Below, one piece after another: positions 43,418-55,950 of a stretch of 64,000 bases of DNA. The position numbers were made by a program, and so were the translations under genes. Each line of letters begins with the position of its first letter. Within the stretch, counting starts at the first letter, position 1. Source of the stretch: Costus lasius (Eukaryota; Streptophyta; Magnoliopsida; Zingiberales; Costaceae); the NCBI GenBank assembly GCA_027563935.2, contig JANVAS020000203.1, forward strand, positions 6,324,001 to 6,388,000, written 5' to 3'. Under the pieces are notes generated by a model. That model was given only the letters and a program-made list of their open reading frames with translations. It ran no database searches and was not told the origin of the DNA.

Positions 43418-46379
43418 TGTAAGATCCAAGGATCTTAAGTCCTGGTAAGCATTATTTTTGATTTAAATAAACTCGTTGGCTGTGATATTGTGTTCATGAT
43501 TTAAATAAAATTATTGACTGTGATATTTTTTCTATGTATTGGTTGTTAATAGTTAATTAACTAGAGATTTTTGGTTGATAAATTATAGTTAATTAACTAG
43601 AGATTTTGGTTGTTAACTTATAGTTAATTAAATTGGAGATTTTTGGATGTTAATGTTAATTAATTAACTAACTTATTGGATGTTAATTTTCAGTTAATTA
43701 ATTAGAGTTTATTGGTTAATTAATTGGACCTTATTGGTTAATTAACTAGCTTATTGGATATTAATTAAATCCTTATTGGATTTGCGTTTAAGTGAATTCA
43801 TTAAATGGATGTTAATTTAAATTCTTATTGGACTTTCACTTAAACTATGGGTTATTGGGTTAGATGGATATTAGATTTAAAATTCGAATTAGTTAGTTAA
43901 ATGGATTAAACCCTATTTGAATTAATTGGTTAATGGGTTAAAAATTAAAAACCGAAATGTTAAGTGGGAATTTTCGGCTAGGGTAGAGTTTTTGGCGAAA
44001 TTGTTGGCTTGGAAGAAACCTTGGGCGACGGCTAGGAGGAAGAAGGCGATCTTGGTGTTCTTGGAATTATTGAGGTGATTTTCTTCATCTTCTTCCCTTG
44101 GCGAATTTCCTTGAGGTGAAGAAGCTTCCTTGGCGAGTTCTTGGAGATCCTTTGGGCGACATCAAGGCTTTAGACGATTTTTTGTGTGGAGGATTTTCGG
44201 TTTAAGAGGTGAGTGGGGTGTCTTAATTGATTTCTAGCAATTTGGTTGTGTTAATTGATGCATTAGATTGATTAGAAATTTTACCATGTTAAAAACCGAA
44301 AACTCAAGACTTCTCTTTGTTATAAACCGAAAGTTACAATGGTATAATTATCATGAAAACTCAAGACTCCTTGTTAACTAAGGTTTTATTTAAGTTGGAA
44401 ATTTTATCATGCTAAAAACCAAATTATGATGTATCTTCATGAAAACCGAAAATTTGTATAGGTGTATATCTCATGAAAACCGAAACTTGTAGCTTGAAAT
44501 TTAAGGTATTTTTATAGGGAATTTTGGTAGCATTAAACCATTGAATTGGGAGTATGAAATTCTTGTTAACTAGGTATTTTATAGGGAATTTTGGTAATAT
44601 TAAATCATTGATTTTTGGTAGCATGAGAATCTTGTTTTAAATAGATATTATGTTTGAAACCGTGGGCTAGATGTGATGTTTTGTGAACCAGATTGTAAGA
44701 GCATGGATTTTAATCTTATGTTGATTTTTATGGATGCCCTAATAAATGCTAATAATATTATAAGAGTCATGTTTGTTTATTTATGATCATGAATCTTTGT
44801 TAGAGAAATTTGGGTGATAACTTAGCAAGGCTGCACTGAATTGATCAGCATGAAACCTAAGGACTACCCTACATTATGTGATTTTTTGAATGTTATGTGA
44901 TTATGTGATTTTGAATATTATGCGGTTATGTGATTTTGAATATTATGTGGTTATGTGATTTCAAATATTATATGTTGTGATCATGGAATGGTTAGGACTA
45001 AGGCTAAGTGTAACTGTGTGCTCAATGGGATAGTTGATATGTGATATGTTAAGGGTTGGATATTTCAGCCCTGTATTGTGATATGTGAAGGGGGTTGATG
45101 TTCAGCCTGCCTGTTATGATTATTGTGATGGGGGTTGATGTTCAGCCTGCCCGATATGATTATTGTGATGACTATCCTAGAGTCTAGTTGACACTTAGGA
45201 GTCCACCTTTGTGATATAAGATATAAGATGTGTCTGTTGTCCAGTAGGAACCCTTTGGGAGAATGAGTTTTGACGCAAAGTGCCATGTCTTGGTCGGACA
45301 GGGGGCCACCTCTTGATGTCATCACTCTTTTGTGTTATGGGGTGTCGTAGAGCAAAGTGCCACGTCATGACCTGGCGGGGGCCACCTCTTGAATCTACAC
45401 ATCTTTTTGTGTTATGGGGTGTAGTGGAGCAAAGTGCCACGTCGTGACCTGGCGGGGGCCACCTCTTGATTCTATACACTGTCCATCTATATGTTGCATG
45501 CAGGCTTCTCCCAGTGCTTAGGCCAAAGCCGGGTTAGACCATGATGGTCACTACTGAATATGCTGGACAACTAGGTTAACTAAGTGGTTAATGTGTACGG
45601 TGGTTTAGAGTGTAGCTCTAGAACCTTAGTTACTCTATGGGGACAGTTGTGTGATGTCTTGGCAGTGTATACTTGATTGTTCATATGTGTTTTGTTCTTT
45701 AATTTTGTTATATGTTGAGATGATAATCTGTTAAAGATTTTTAAAATAATCTGCTTGTATTTTTGAATGTATGCTATGGATGGTCGTTTGAGACTATCCA
45801 CTCACTGGGCTGTGTAGCTCACCCCTCAATGTTTTCAGGTGTAGAACAGGGGCGCACTGCATGAGTTAGCATGTTATACGGATATTGTGATTCTCCATGC
45901 TGGTTGGATGTATAACTTTTGTGCTTAATTAATTGAGGCCGGATGTGGCCGAATTATATGAACTTGGGTTGCCAGTTGTGGCCAAACTATGTGTGAACTT
46001 GTGTTGCCGGTTGTGGCGGTTTTGATATTATGATTTTTGTGTCACCGCGGGCTTTGGCCTGGTTTCGGTGTTTGGTATCACTGTGAAACTTTATGGAATC
46101 GACGTTGTGATTTTGTTTTGAATTTCAGTTTGATGTGTATTTTTGCAATCGGTTTTGATATACATGTAACTTGCATATGTCTAGTGCAAGTATTGCGTGG
46201 TGGCAGGTACCTTTATGAATTGTGTTTCTTGGAGATTGTATGTATGGATTTTTGGAAATTTTCAGATCGTGTTTCTTGAACTCGGTTTTACCTAGCATGT
46301 GAATCGATCTTGTATGACACATCCTGTTTCTTCTGTGATTTGTGTTGCTTGTTTGGGGTTAAGATAACGGGATGTTACA
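43418..46379. mobile_element. Solo LTR N (2962 bp)
   Basis: TGTAAGATCC...GGATGTTACA with perfect TSD GTCAG (43413-43417 and 46380-46384). No second LTR and no coding region, so a solo LTR. Long LTRs with TGTAAGA...GTTACA ends are typical of Tekay/Del-type plant gypsy elements; that assignment is inference. Confidence 0.85.
44880..45480. repeat. Cluster of tandem repeats in N
   Basis: About 24-bp units of TTATGTGATTTTGAATA (44880-44970), two units of about 42 bp with GGGGGTTGATGTTCAGCCTG (45090-45170), and about three units of about 68 bp with GAGCAAAGTGCCACGTC (45270-45480). Confidence 0.75.
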
Positions 46380-47104
46380 GTCAGTCTCCCACCACATAGG
46401 CTGAGAGGGATGACATGAGTCGAGTGCCTTATGCTTCGGCAGTGGGATCGATCATGTATGCAATGTTGTGTACTAGACCAGATGTGGCTTATGCTGTGAG
46501 CATAACCATCCGATACCAATCCAATCCTGGTTTACAGCACTGGGTGGCTGTAAAGAACATCCTGAAGTATCTGAGAAGAACTAAGGATTTGTTCCTAGTC
46601 TATGGGGGACAGGAAGAGCTCAGTATGCAAGGCTACACTGATGCGTCTTTCTAGTCTGACCCTGATGACTTTAGATCGCAGGCTGGCTATGTGTTTAAGA
46701 TGAATGGAGGCGCTGTTTGCTAGAAGAGCTTCAAGCAATCCACTATTTCCGATTCTACAATCAAAGCTGAGTATGTGGCCGCTTCTGAGGCAGCCAAAGA
46801 AGCTGTTTGGATAAAGAAGTTCATTTCTAAACTTCAGGTGGTTCCCAGTGCAGAGGATCCCATTGAAATCTACTATGATAACAATGGAACAATTGCACAA
46901 GCCAAAGAACCACGGTCTCATAAAAATTCCAAACATATACTTAGAAGATTTCACCTGATCAGAGAGATCATAAACAGTGGTGATGTTAAGATTAGTAGAG
47001 TTGACATAGTGAACAATCTGGCAGACCTATTGACCAAGGCTTTAGCACAGCAGAAGCATGACTGTCACGCTAGAGATATGGGGTAGAGATTCCTCAACCT
47101 CTAG
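46380..47104 (+). pseudogene. Element G: RNase H and C-terminus of pol
   Basis: Continues G pol after N. PYASAVGSIMYAML and LRRTKDLFLVYGGQEELSMQGYTDASF are readable, followed by a TAG. Then KSFKQST, AEYVAASEAAKEAVW and the C-terminal NLADLLTKALAQQKH follow. Stops at Gln and Trp codons near 46652 and 46722 and a TAG in the final LRFLN block show decay. The true family stop is at 47102-47104. Confidence 0.85.
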
Positions 47105-47114
47105 GTCTTAGTGC

Positions 47115-47125
47115 AAGTGGGAGAT
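47115..47125 (+). other. Element G: polypurine tract
   Basis: AAGTGGGAGAT immediately before the 3' LTR. Confidence 0.9.
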
Positions 47126-47449
47126 TGTTGGTGTAAATGCCCTAGGACCTAGTTTTGGTCCATTATTGTACTACCTGACTTTGATATTTATATCATTCTG
47201 GCATTGTCATTATCAATGTTTATCTACATCTGCGATTATGTACTTACATGATAATGTCCCTGGAGACAGATTGGATCTGTGCTCAAATGATCGTCCCCAG
47301 TCGATGTACCAGAGTGGATATGGGATAACTCTGGTACTTGTGAGACTGGTATATGGGCTGGTTAGCCACGAGGTGCTAACGCAAACATATGGGTATATCA
47401 GTGGTGGATATATGATGACTCTAAATTTTATAGTGTTTTTCATACTTAT
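47126..47449 (+). repeat. Element G: 3' LTR, first 324 bp
   Basis: Starts TGTTGGTGTAAATGCCC and aligns with the start of the LTR of I. Cut at 47449 by LTR P. Confidence 0.88.
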
Positions 47450-48732
47450 TGTTGGGAAACCCCGGGGATTTTAAAATTTTATAGACAAGCGCAGCGGAAG
47501 CAATCCCCGAAACAGGCTAGTCCCAAAAACCCAGAAGCTCGAGTCTTGCGAGGAGATAGACACGGTGAGTAGGAGATGATACCTTGATGCAAATCAGGAG
47601 ATGCGATGCCGGCGCCCAAGTGTGCGCCCACTGCAATCTCGCACACAGCCGAACCTCGAGTCCTCTTCTTCCACGCCCGGTGCTAGCCTCGGGAAGAAGA
47701 TCCACGCCTTTGGGAGACTTCCTCAATCACTTTCGCCAAGTCCAGAGGAGATGCCAAGGAGAGGAGGTGGAGCTTCATCAGAGTCCAACTCTTGAAGTAC
47801 TCCACCAAGATCCGAACAGGAATCAACCGAATCCAAAGTCCAACTTTGGAGAGGAGGGCGCCAAGGAACTTCCAAGATCCGAACTCACTAAAGGGAAGAG
47901 GAGAGGCAATGGGCGAACATTCCTCTCCTTCTTTTTAGGAGTGGCGACAAGGGGACAAAGGGCAAGAAGGCAACAACGCAACAACCTCAACAAGGGGGGA
48001 GGAAGGGGGTTTATACACCCATGAATAGGTGCACCACTTCACAAGTGAATAGGCACACCTCTTCATGAAGAGACACACCTCTTCAAGAGGTAAAACCCAA
48101 TCCGCCCATTCCAAGTCCCATGCGCCCAAGTTCATTCACCTCTTCATGAAGAGACACACCTCTTCAAGAGGTAAAGCCCATTTCGCCCAAGTAGATTCAT
48201 CCTCTCCAAGTGAGAAGCTCCAAGCTTCCTACCTTAAGAAGATGCCAACTTGGGTTTGTCCACCTCATGGAAATGCGCCAAGCTCACTCCAAGTAGCTTG
48301 CGCCATTCCACTTGGCCCATTGAGCCCATTTGGCTTATTAGGCCCAAAAATCAAGTTAGCTCCAAATGATTCCTTTCATCTCATCTAGCATAGTGGTGCT
48401 GATGGATTCTCCCAAACAGATCGGAGTTATCCAATAACTCAATCAATAGGCTACCCGATCAATGCGAGAACCCGAGAAGTTCTGCGACCCTGTAGGTTCC
48501 TCAGACGTTGGCAGTGATGAACTCAGATCATCACAAGCAGTGAGTGGCACCTAGCAGTGCATCACTGCTACCCAAGTCTTCAGAATGGATATCAACATCG
48601 ACATCCCCATCATCGCAACAAGGTACCGATGCATTATAGTCTCTTTGCCAAACTGATATCCGATTGGACAAAATGTGTCACCATTTTGTTTTCACCCAAT
48701 TTCATGGTCATGACTAAATCAGGCTTTCACCT
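47450..48732 (-). repeat. LTR P, inner part (interrupted by I)
   Basis: Minus-oriented LTR starting TGTTGGGAAACCCC, about 94% identical by eye to F (28699-30004) in inverted orientation. Candidate TSD on its left is CTTAT. It has a TATA box at 48010-48016 (GTATAAA on the minus strand) and palindromes of the CCTCTTCATGAAGAGG type at about 48030-48175. Cut at 48732 by element I; the rest is outside the window. Confidence 0.78.
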
Positions 48733-50685
48733 TGTTGGTGTATATGCCCTAGGACCTAGTTTTGGTCAACTTATGTACTACTTGACATTGATATTTATAT
48801 ATCATTCTGGCATTGTCATTATCATTGTTTGTCTACACCTGCGATTGTGTACTTACATGATAATGTCCCTGGAGACAGATTGGATCTGTGCTCAAATAAT
48901 TGTCCCCAGTCAATGTACCTGAGTGGATATGGGACAGCTCTGGTACTTGAGAGACTGGTATGTGGGCTGGTTAGGCACGTGGTGCTAACGCAGACACATG
49001 GGTATATCATTGGAGGATATACTAGATAGACCCGCTATGAGGCTATGACTTGGTGTCATGAGTTATCCTCATAAGTGACAGGAGATGCATTGATCCCTTG
49101 ACTTGAGGTCATTGACCATTCTATATGGTTAGGGACTTGCTTTGATACAACTTAACACCTCGCCGTAGTTGGGAGGTCGTAACGGTTGTCATTGAGCATG
49201 TCACGACCCATATGAGAAGGTCAATGGACAGACATAGGATTTGCCCCTTCCTTAGGGAAGTATGATATCCATGGAGCTCCTTTATGGTTCTATGACTGAG
49301 AGTGTATGGCCATACCCTGGTGAGAACCTGTTTTAGTCATAGCCATGTGATTGGATGAAAACAAGTGGTGACACACTTGTCCAATCGGATATCAGTTCGG
49401 CAAAGAGACTGTAATGCATCTGTACCTAGTTGCGATGATGGGGATGTCGATGTCGATATCCATTCCAATGACCTGGGTAGCAGCGATGCACTGCTAGGTG
49501 CCACTCACTGCTTGTTGTGACCTTTGGTCAGCACTGCCAGCGTTAGAGGAACCTACAGGGTCACACACCTTGATACTTGAGTTCTCGTATTGATCGGGAA
49601 GCCTTATGATTGAGTTATTGGATAACTTGGATCTAATTGGGAGATTTTGTTAGCGCCAATGGGCCTGAGGAGATGGAAGAATATTATTGGAGCCAAACTT
49701 CATTTTTGGCAGGTTGACCCGTATTTGACCATGGTTGGTCACATTTGGATTAGGGTTGCATTGGATTGGATCCAAGTGCTTAATCAACCCATGTAATGGA
49801 GTTTGGGCTAGCTCATTATCCAATGAGGCCCAATAATAAGTTGTCATGAAGAGAAGAAAGGCTAAAAGGGTATAATGGGGACAAATCTTCTCCCCTAGGC
49901 GCCTATGGGCATAATGGGGAGAAGTGGGGCAATTTGCTTCATAAGGAAGCAATTGGCGACTCCCCCTTAATCCCTTATGGTATGAATGCCAATATGACAT
50001 TACTTGGGGCGCAAGGCAAGGCCTTGGCGCACAAAGAAAGACATGGGCTTTAAAAGGAATGGTTGAATGAGAATTATGGAAATGTCTTGGAGGCTTTCCT
50101 TATCTCATACCTTCTCATCCTAGCCGCCCACTTGTCTTAATCCTAGCCTTTCATAAATCGCCTCTTGCCCTATAAAAGAGCACCTAGCCGAGCCCTCAAA
50201 AGGGTGATCAATCCTTGAAGGCGTGAACATAAAAAAGAGGGGCGAGTGCTAGGAGCAAGGGTGCATCTTCCTTCTTCCATAACCGCAAGCCTCTCCCTCC
50301 TTTCCTCTTGGCGCAAGGAGCTCTAGGGCTTGGCGGCTTGGGTAGTTTCCCTCTTCCCTTGGCGCATCTTTGATCTTGGTGGCGCAAGTGAAGTAGAGCA
50401 TCTCCCTAAGGCTTGGATCTTCTTCCCGAGGCTAGCACCGGGCGTGGAAGAAGAGAACTCAAGAGATCCGTGTGTGTGAGACTGCAGAGGGCGCACACTT
50501 GGGCGCCTACATCGGCATCACTCCAAATTGCTCTTAAGGTATTTCCTAACTCATCGTGTCGACTCCCTTGCTTGCGATCTTCACTGGGTTTTTGGGACCG
50601 GCCTGTTTCAGGGACATTCTTCCGCTGCGTAAAATGTATGTCCATGACTCTGAAAATTGTAAAATGTCCCCGGGGTTTCCCAACA
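48733..50685 (+). repeat. Element I: 5' LTR (1953 bp)
   Basis: TGTTGGTGTATATGCC to GGTTTCCCAACA; same family as C in opposite orientation. TATA box TATAAAAGAG at 50171-50180. Confidence 0.92.
50171..50180 (+). promoter_or_regulatory. TATA box of the LTR of I
   Basis: TATAAAAGAG about 505 bp before the LTR end, identical to that of G. Confidence 0.65.
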
Positions 50686-50686
50686 G

Positions 50687-50698
50687 TGGTATCAGAGC
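50687..50698 (+). other. Element I: primer binding site (initiator Met tRNA)
   Basis: TGGTATCAGAGC one base after the LTR. Confidence 0.93.
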
Positions 50699-50899
50699 GA
50701 CTTGCAAGACTCGAACGATGTTTTATGCTTTTCTTTCATGCTCACATGCCATATCTCTATTTTTGTAAATAGCATGATGCATGGCAAATGATTTTTCTAA
50801 GTAGGAAAAATTAGGGTTTCTTGTTTCTTTCATCCTCTCAATCTCTTTTGGATTATTGGACTATTTTTCTTGTTTGATTTAAAGATCAAAGGCGCACAT

Positions 50900-50964
50900 A
50901 ATTTTGTCAAGTAGGACGGGCATTGTGTGTTCGGACTGGCCAAGTCTCTTGATCTGACAAAATT
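50900..50964 (+). other. Element I: 65-nt stem-closed leader domain
   Basis: Perfect AATTTTGTCA/TGACAAAATT arms, about 200 nt after the primer site. Confidence 0.6.
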
Positions 50965-51835
50965 GTCAGCCGAAAGGATCTCTGAAATCATCATGAAAAA
51001 TAAATCGCAATAAACCAAAAGATTTGTGAGAAGAAGATGAGAAAAAGAGACTAGTTTTATGAAAAAGTGAAATTTCAGATTTTATGTTTTTCATGAGCAT
51101 GTAGAATTGCATGAGTAAATACCTTGATTGTGCATGATGTTGTGATCATTAGTCAAGCCCCCCTTAGCATGCCTGCGATGTATCCTCGTGAGGCCTGCGT
51201 GCCACTTTTCTTTTTGCTAAGAAGAAGATTAGGGTGGCGCATGTACTTGGACCTTGATGCTCGCATCTTGCTTGATGGCGCAAGCATGCAAGGTGGCGCA
51301 TGCAAGTTGGTGCTTGGTTGCTTGGAGGCGCAAGAAAGCTTGGCCAAACCTCTTTTGGTTTAAAAGCTAGCCATCTTGGCCCCTTGCATAGTGGCGCACC
51401 TTCCTTGGAGGAAGACCATGGCATTGGCCGAACCTATAGGGAACTTTTAAAGTGTACCTCTAGGGTTTGAGAGCTAAACCATGAGAGAAGGACCTTGAAG
51501 CCAACCTTGAAGTTCAAGCTAAAGGTCGGCTAGGCTAGGTCTAGTTTTTGGAGCTTGAGTTCTAGGACAAGAGTTGAACCTATTTCATGGCATGGATTGG
51601 TTCAATGTCTTGAATAGGATATGATCACATCATTCTTTACTGCTTTTATTATTATCTGCAGAAGCATGCCTGAAATGTTTTATCATTATGTTATCACCAT
51701 AGGATTGCATGCCTGTAATGATAGACATAAGATAAAACTAAGATGATGAGACCTTAAACAAAAACCCTCAATTAAAATATCAAGTCTGGTAGCCTTCTAA
51801 TGCATAGCCCTCACTAAGCTATCGATCAGTGGAGT

Positions 51836-52193
51836 TGTGAATTGTTTCCCACCCTCGTGGGACACACTCACTTATCTTTAGAAAGTGCGTGGTGGCAATG
51901 GTTTCCCCAGTCCAGTTTTAACCTGGGCGTGCCTTCGCAAGGAAACTCGTTGGCCCTGGGCATAACGGTTAGGAATGGACTTGACTAGAAGTTCACATGT
52001 GCTGGGCACATGGTGAAAGTCTAGGGGCATCGTTGAGAGGTAAAGGTTTCATGTTGTATCTAGCCCTCGCTGGACATGAAATGCTCAGACTGTCTCAACA
52101 AGGGGAGTTGCTTGGAAGCAACCGGCCGGCGCGCCCACCTTAGGAAACATGGGTAACTTTGTGCATCTCATCCCACCCTCGTGGGACGCAAAG
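51836..52193 (+). other. Element I: three-hairpin leader module
   Basis: Distal (51836-51866), middle (52047-52081) and proximal (52157-52193) as in C and G. The proximal outer stem is CTTTGTG/CGCAAAG, so the U-G of G has become U-A. Confidence 0.65.
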
Positions 52194-52363
52194 CCTCATG
52201 TGAAATAAGGATCCCATCTCACTAGGAAGTCTTAAACTTCCCGATTGACTTTGCGGGTTGTCAATTCAAATTTAAAATAGTGAGAGCAGTAATCATTTAA
52301 AATAAGTCCAGTTTAAATGATTCGAAGTAGTACTAATCTGTTCTTCTTGGGTGTTGTAGAACA

Positions 52364-53034
52364 ATGGCTACGAACACTGGCGGATTATCACTGCGATCAC
52401 TCCTTGATAAGGATAAGTTAGTTGGAACTAACTTTATGGACTGGCATCGGAACTTGAGGATAGTCCTCAAGCTCGAGAAGAAGCTGTATGTCCTTGAACA
52501 GCCTCTTCCTGCGGCTCCTCCGCCTAATACCCGAACGGCAGACAGAGATGCTTATAGAAAGCATCAGGATGACTCTTTGGAGGTTGCATGTCTTATGCTA
52601 GCCAGTTTGGCACCTGAACTGCAAGTGCAATATGAGGAGCAGAACACTTTTCAGATGATCACTCGTCTGCAATAGATGTTCGAGGCTCAGGCTAGAACTG
52701 AGAGATTTGACACCGCTAAAGCAGTCTTTCGGTGCAAGTTGTCTGAGGGTGCACCATTGAGACCCCATGTTCTCAAACTCATTGGGAACGTGGATCATCT
52801 CAGGAAGCTGGGACACACCATAGACAACGAGCTGGTTGTGGATCTTATTCTGCATTCCCTGCCCCCTAGCTTCAGTCCGTTTATCATTAACTTCAACATG
52901 AACCGGATTGAGTGCACACGGGAGGAATTGATGAATATGCTCCAAAGAGCCGAGCGAGAGATGGGTAAGACCAAACCCAATTCTGTTCTTTTGGTCCCTG
53001 CGACCAAGAAGATAATGAAGAAGGGTAAGGCACG
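52364..53034 (+). pseudogene. Element I: gag, N-terminal 223 codons, broken
   Basis: Start ATG in the family context (GTAGAACAATGG). Typical Gag blocks NFMDWHRNLRIVLKLEKKLYV, LEVACLMLAS, QARTERFD, SLPPSFSPFIINFNMNRIE and the basic tract TKKIMKKGKAR are present. One in-frame TAG at 52673-52675 stands at a Lys codon of C (AAG to TAG). K entered after codon 223, just before the zinc knuckle. Confidence 0.88.
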
Positions 53035-53406
53035 TGATGTAGGGGGGATAAACACAAAACCAAGGTGCAGGCAAACAACGCTTTGTAAAAATAGTTTTTT
53101 TGTATTTTGTAAAAAAAAACCCGAAATTACTGCTAACGGAGTTGGAAAATATTTTTTTGGTATTTGATAAAAAGAGAAATCGAAACTAAATCACTACAAA
53201 CTTGAAAGACACTTAAACTATGAAACGAAAATACTAGAAGAAATACTCACAGTGAGATCCTTGAGAATAGAAGGATCGTGACGTCCCGGTCTTTAACGGT
53301 CCTACTCTGATGGAAGGAGTTGCATCATTACAAGCAAACACAGACAAACGAGATCCGCACATACCACGGATTCATATTACAAAACAAGAACTAAGGGGGA
53401 GGTTAA
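53035..53406 (-). repeat. Element K: 3' LTR, left part
   Basis: Starts TGATGTAGGGGGG, the same 13 bases as the LTR of H, then diverges. Candidate TSD GCACG at 53030-53034; its partner is beyond the window. Interrupted at GTTAA by J. Confidence 0.75.
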
Positions 53407-55079
53407 TGTTGGGGTATGCCCTTAAGCCTAATGTTTGAGGCTTTGGGATTGTAACAGTATCATGTAATAAACTCTTGTGTTTATAAAGGCATGGTTATTA
53501 TTCAGTTTGTTACCTTGTCTGCTGCAATAAGTATACTTATGAATAATGTCTCAAAGCTGTTCAGCTGGGCTGACATGCTATTATGTCCTTAGTCGATGTA
53601 TCTTGGTGAACATGAGACAGCCTTGATATGGTTAAGACTAATATGTGTTCTAATCTTATAGGATGCTTCGAGCATGGAATAAGATGTAGACTCATGGGTA
53701 CATTGGATGTACCGGACAGACCCTACTAGGATATTCAATTGCTTGTCACAATGTGAATAATCCTTGATTGTAACAAGTGGCACATTTCCTCTGACTTGAG
53801 ATCACTTGTGTTTTCTAAATGATGATTGTCATTATTTTGAGGTAGTTCAATATCATTTGAAACATAGTGATTATAGACTATCTTGGATGGTGAGCTTGAG
53901 TCAGGTTAGGGCACTAATGATAGACATAGGATTGCCCTCTCCTTGTTTAAGGAGTGCGATGTTCTAAAGGGCCCCCTCGATGAGATGATTGAGAAAAGAG
54001 TATGGCCATACCTAGGTGACTATGTTCATCTGATCTAATCATGCTCATCATATTGGAATTACAAGCTTGACACGCTTGTCCAATAAGAACATCCAGTGGC
54101 AAAGGAAATATGTATGCTTAGTGAAGTTGATTCACGCTTGTGCTGTATTTTGGGTGTAGTCTTGGAAGACTCTTTCCTTTATATCGGGAGACAGTGATGT
54201 GTTGCTAGATACCCCTCACTGATCGTGATGACGTGAGTTATCGTTACCGACATTTAAAGGAAACCCTCAGGGTCGCACAATTTGATGATATGGCTTACTT
54301 AAGTCAGATCGTGTGGACTGAATTGTTTAAGTTCAGTTTAAAGGGATTTGATCTCTGATTGTAAGTGATATCTGGTCTGATCATGTTTGATTGATTAGGG
54401 CTTGAGATCGGTAAGCTTCGATCGAGAGAATAGATGCTAGATCGGTGAGATTAGAAGCATCAAGAGATCAACGGTTAGATCTGGAGCCTTAGGGTTTATT
54501 TGAGATCTAGACTTGATTGCTTGGCTTGATTGGTTCTTAAACTGAACCAAATTGAACCAGCTCATGAAATGAGCGCATGGTTCAAGGCGTGGCGACATGT
54601 TCACTTGGCGTGAACATTGGAGCGATGAGTGGTGGCTATTTTTAGTAACCATGATCTCCACTTGGAGATGGCTCACGTTCGAATAGAGGTTTCTCTATTC
54701 TCGTCACAAAAACTCATTCCTCTTGACACTCTTTGGTGTGCGGCGACAACTTGAAGCATAGAGGAAGATTCGGCCAAGAGAGATCGACATCTCCATCCCT
54801 TTCCTTTCGATCAAAGACATCTTGGACGATCCTTGCTAGCACAAGGGACGACAAGAAGCAAGCCGTCGCTCATCTTGTGTGTGACGATTTGGAGGAGACC
54901 TTCGTTGTTCTCTTGCTTCCAAGGCGCCATCTTGAAATGGCTATGGTATGAATCGCATCTTCTCTATTCATGTTTCAAAAGTTGATCATATAATGCATGC
55001 TCTTCGACCCTTGAATCCGCTGCCTATCATGTTGCGCCACTTAAGGGTTTCGCACCCCTCATGAAAGGGGTTCCCTGCA
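53407..55079 (+). repeat. Element J: 5' LTR (1673 bp)
   Basis: TGTTGGGGTATGCC to GGGTTCCCTGCA. Related to the 1701-bp LTR of A/B. Confidence 0.95.
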
Positions 55080-55081
55080 AT

Positions 55082-55093
55082 TGGTATCAGAGC
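55082..55093 (+). other. Element J: primer binding site (initiator Met tRNA)
   Basis: TGGTATCAGAGC, two bases after the LTR. Confidence 0.93.
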
Positions 55094-55911
55094 AGGTTAC
55101 ATGCGTAATTATATGATTGCTTTGATTTTGTGTTCCATGAATGTTTAGATCTATATCATGCGTAATTTTATCATGTTAATATGTTTCATGTAGAAACCTA
55201 TTTTATGTTTCATTTGCGCATGTATGTTAGCATGTTGGCGCATCTTTGTTTTCTCAAAAATGGATCACATGCGCGACTAACATTAGATCTAAGGCCCTGC
55301 TGTAAACCCTTAGACGGGTTATTAGGGTTGAAATCATCCCCTAGGTTAGATCCAACAGTCTGATCAGACTATCTGACAGCCTTGATGGGTCGACCAGATA
55401 GCATCTGTGCGCAAGCATCAGATGGCTATAGGTCGACTGCAGACAGGCGTGTAGCGATGTCTGATTGAGACAACCTATGAACGCACATGAGTTAGGCCCG
55501 GGGTCACACCCGCTTGCCAGACCTCATTGTGGTCGTTCAGCCCTTGGCGCATGCATTGTTGACCTTTTGGTCGACTCAAGTCAGTTAGGACTTGGTGCAT
55601 GTAAGGGCACAGGATCTGACTAGGTTCGATGAGTGGATCCCTAGTAATGGACCGTTGTAATGTAGTAAGGATAATAAGGAAAAATAAAATTAATCTCAAT
55701 GGGGTTTTTCAAAAATTTTATTTTTCATGATTGGATCACATGATGTATGATGCCATATGTATGTTTATTTAGTCTTATGTGGGCTGCCCATGTTTAATGT
55801 GTGCTGTGCTGGGGCCTGCGTGCCTGGAATTATTTTGTAAATTATTCTTAATTGTGATCTGCGTATCACCTTCTATTTAATTTATAAAATGTAATTGACC
55901 TGCGAGTCAAT

Positions 55912-55950
55912 CTTGTCTAGATAGATTAATTTGTAAATTAATCAGACAAG
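55912..55950 (+). other. Element J: leader stem-loop
   Basis: CTTGTCT/AGACAAG arms around ATTAATTT/AAATTAAT. Counterpart of 11834-11871 in A with different but still paired inner arms. Confidence 0.5.

Larger units (their letters stand above)
30005..47449 (+). mobile_element. Element G: Ty1/copia retrotransposon, core of the nest
   Basis: Order: 5' LTR remnant (30005-30784), primer site, leader, gag-pol in four pieces, polypurine tract (47115-47125), start of 3' LTR (47126-47449). Removing H, O and N and one copy of each TSD restores co-linearity of pol. Both LTRs are incomplete because F and P entered them. It is the most decayed copia element after E. Confidence 0.88.
50699..52363 (+). other. 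Element I: untranslated leader
   Basis: About 1.67 kb, closely similar to the leader of C in reverse orientation. No convincing ORF. Confidence 0.8.
48733..53034 (+). mobile_element. Element I: Ty1/copia retrotransposon, 5' part
   Basis: 5' LTR, primer site, leader and the first 670 bp of gag in order, then cut by gypsy element K. The rest of gag-pol and the 3' LTR must lie beyond the right edge. Confidence 0.88.
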
